Source: Gavia stellata (taxonomy: Eukaryota > Chordata > Aves > Gaviiformes > Gaviidae). Taken from it: a stretch of DNA of 64,000 nt. This document shows positions 63,701-64,000 of the stretch, piece by piece. How positions within the stretch are numbered: the stretch's first letter is position 1; the number at the start of each line of letters is the position of its first letter. The DNA lies in assembly GCF_030936135.1 (NCBI RefSeq), contig NC_082611.1:12725001-12789000 (forward strand). Direction: 5' to 3'. A model generated the notes under the pieces. The model did no database searches. It was not told the DNA's origin and worked only from the letters and a program-made list of their open reading frames with translations. Position numbers and translations under genes: made by a program.

Positions 63701-64000
63701 GTTCAAAGGTCCCTCGGGGAAAGACACTTTCTGGAAGAAGTATACTGGTTGCAGGGGTGGGGTGGGAAATCAGAGATGCAAGTCAGAGAGGGCTAAAGCA
63801 TGGCAAGGCTGTGATGCTATCTTTGGTGATATTAGTTACATTATTGTTTCTTGTCATAAGAGACTGTGAAAGCCCTGAAATTGTCTGCAAATTATAATGT
63901 CAGAGAAGCATTCCTTCATTCCTGGAAAAAGATAAAGCCATCAAGAGGACAGAGCAGAACAGGAGGGGCTCTGCTTAGCTAGTTCCCTCAAGACTCATTT
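60746..64000 (-). other. CLEC16A intron continuing beyond the window
   Basis: At least 3.2 kb of intron upstream of the first exon seen. I searched it for the expected preceding exon (a YHALFVLCLLYAM-like segment) on the minus strand and did not find it. The open frames at 61955-62233, 62247-62474 and 62776-63012 have no recognisable product. No repeat element is evident. Confidence 0.8.

Noticed and set aside
1..64000. CRISPR arrays, operons, phage or bacterial defence systems
   Set aside because: There are no regularly spaced direct repeats and no long prokaryote-like open frames; the sequence is intron-rich vertebrate DNA.

Overview
The window is vertebrate nuclear DNA, almost certainly from a bird. 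It is AT-rich, it has CR1 LINE 3' ends including one closing in the avian-style TCTATGAT octamer repeat, and it has an ERVL-type LTR whose 3' half is typical of birds. Its only recognisable gene is split into small exons with consensus splice sites. There is no operon structure, no CRISPR and no prokaryotic gene. I cannot name the species.

The gene is CLEC16A (homologue of fly ema and worm gop-1), on the minus strand, so it reads from high to low coordinates. Eleven consecutive coding exons are present, from 60745 down to the TAA stop at 10963-10961. They carry 1,595 coding bases, about 530 residues, which is the C-terminal half of a protein of roughly 1,050 residues in mammals. Reading frame and intron phase agree at every junction, and each exon matches the CLEC16A sequence I recall. 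The N-terminal half with the FPL domain is not here and should lie above 64000. If the 24-exon human structure is conserved, these are exons 14-24.

Layout by region: 1-10960 is the 3' side of the gene (3' UTR of unknown length, then flank), with no confident gene and one exon-like open frame at 866-989. 10961-32523 holds the last three coding exons, which are dominated by a Ser/Pro-rich disordered tail and separated by two introns of about 10.4 kb. 32524-34986 holds a compact pair of conserved exons. 34987-50150 is a 15.2 kb intron with two CR1 fragments and a tRNA-like remnant. 50151-60745 is an exon-dense part with six small exons, three of them phase 0-0, plus an ERVL LTR and a CR1 close to splice acceptors. 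60746-64000 is intron.

No undescribed biological system can be supported. The points most worth a second look are a ~140 bp direct duplication bracketing one frame-preserving exon, two transposable elements close to splice acceptors, the tRNA-Gly-like remnant at 44300-44382, and the exon-like open frame near 900.
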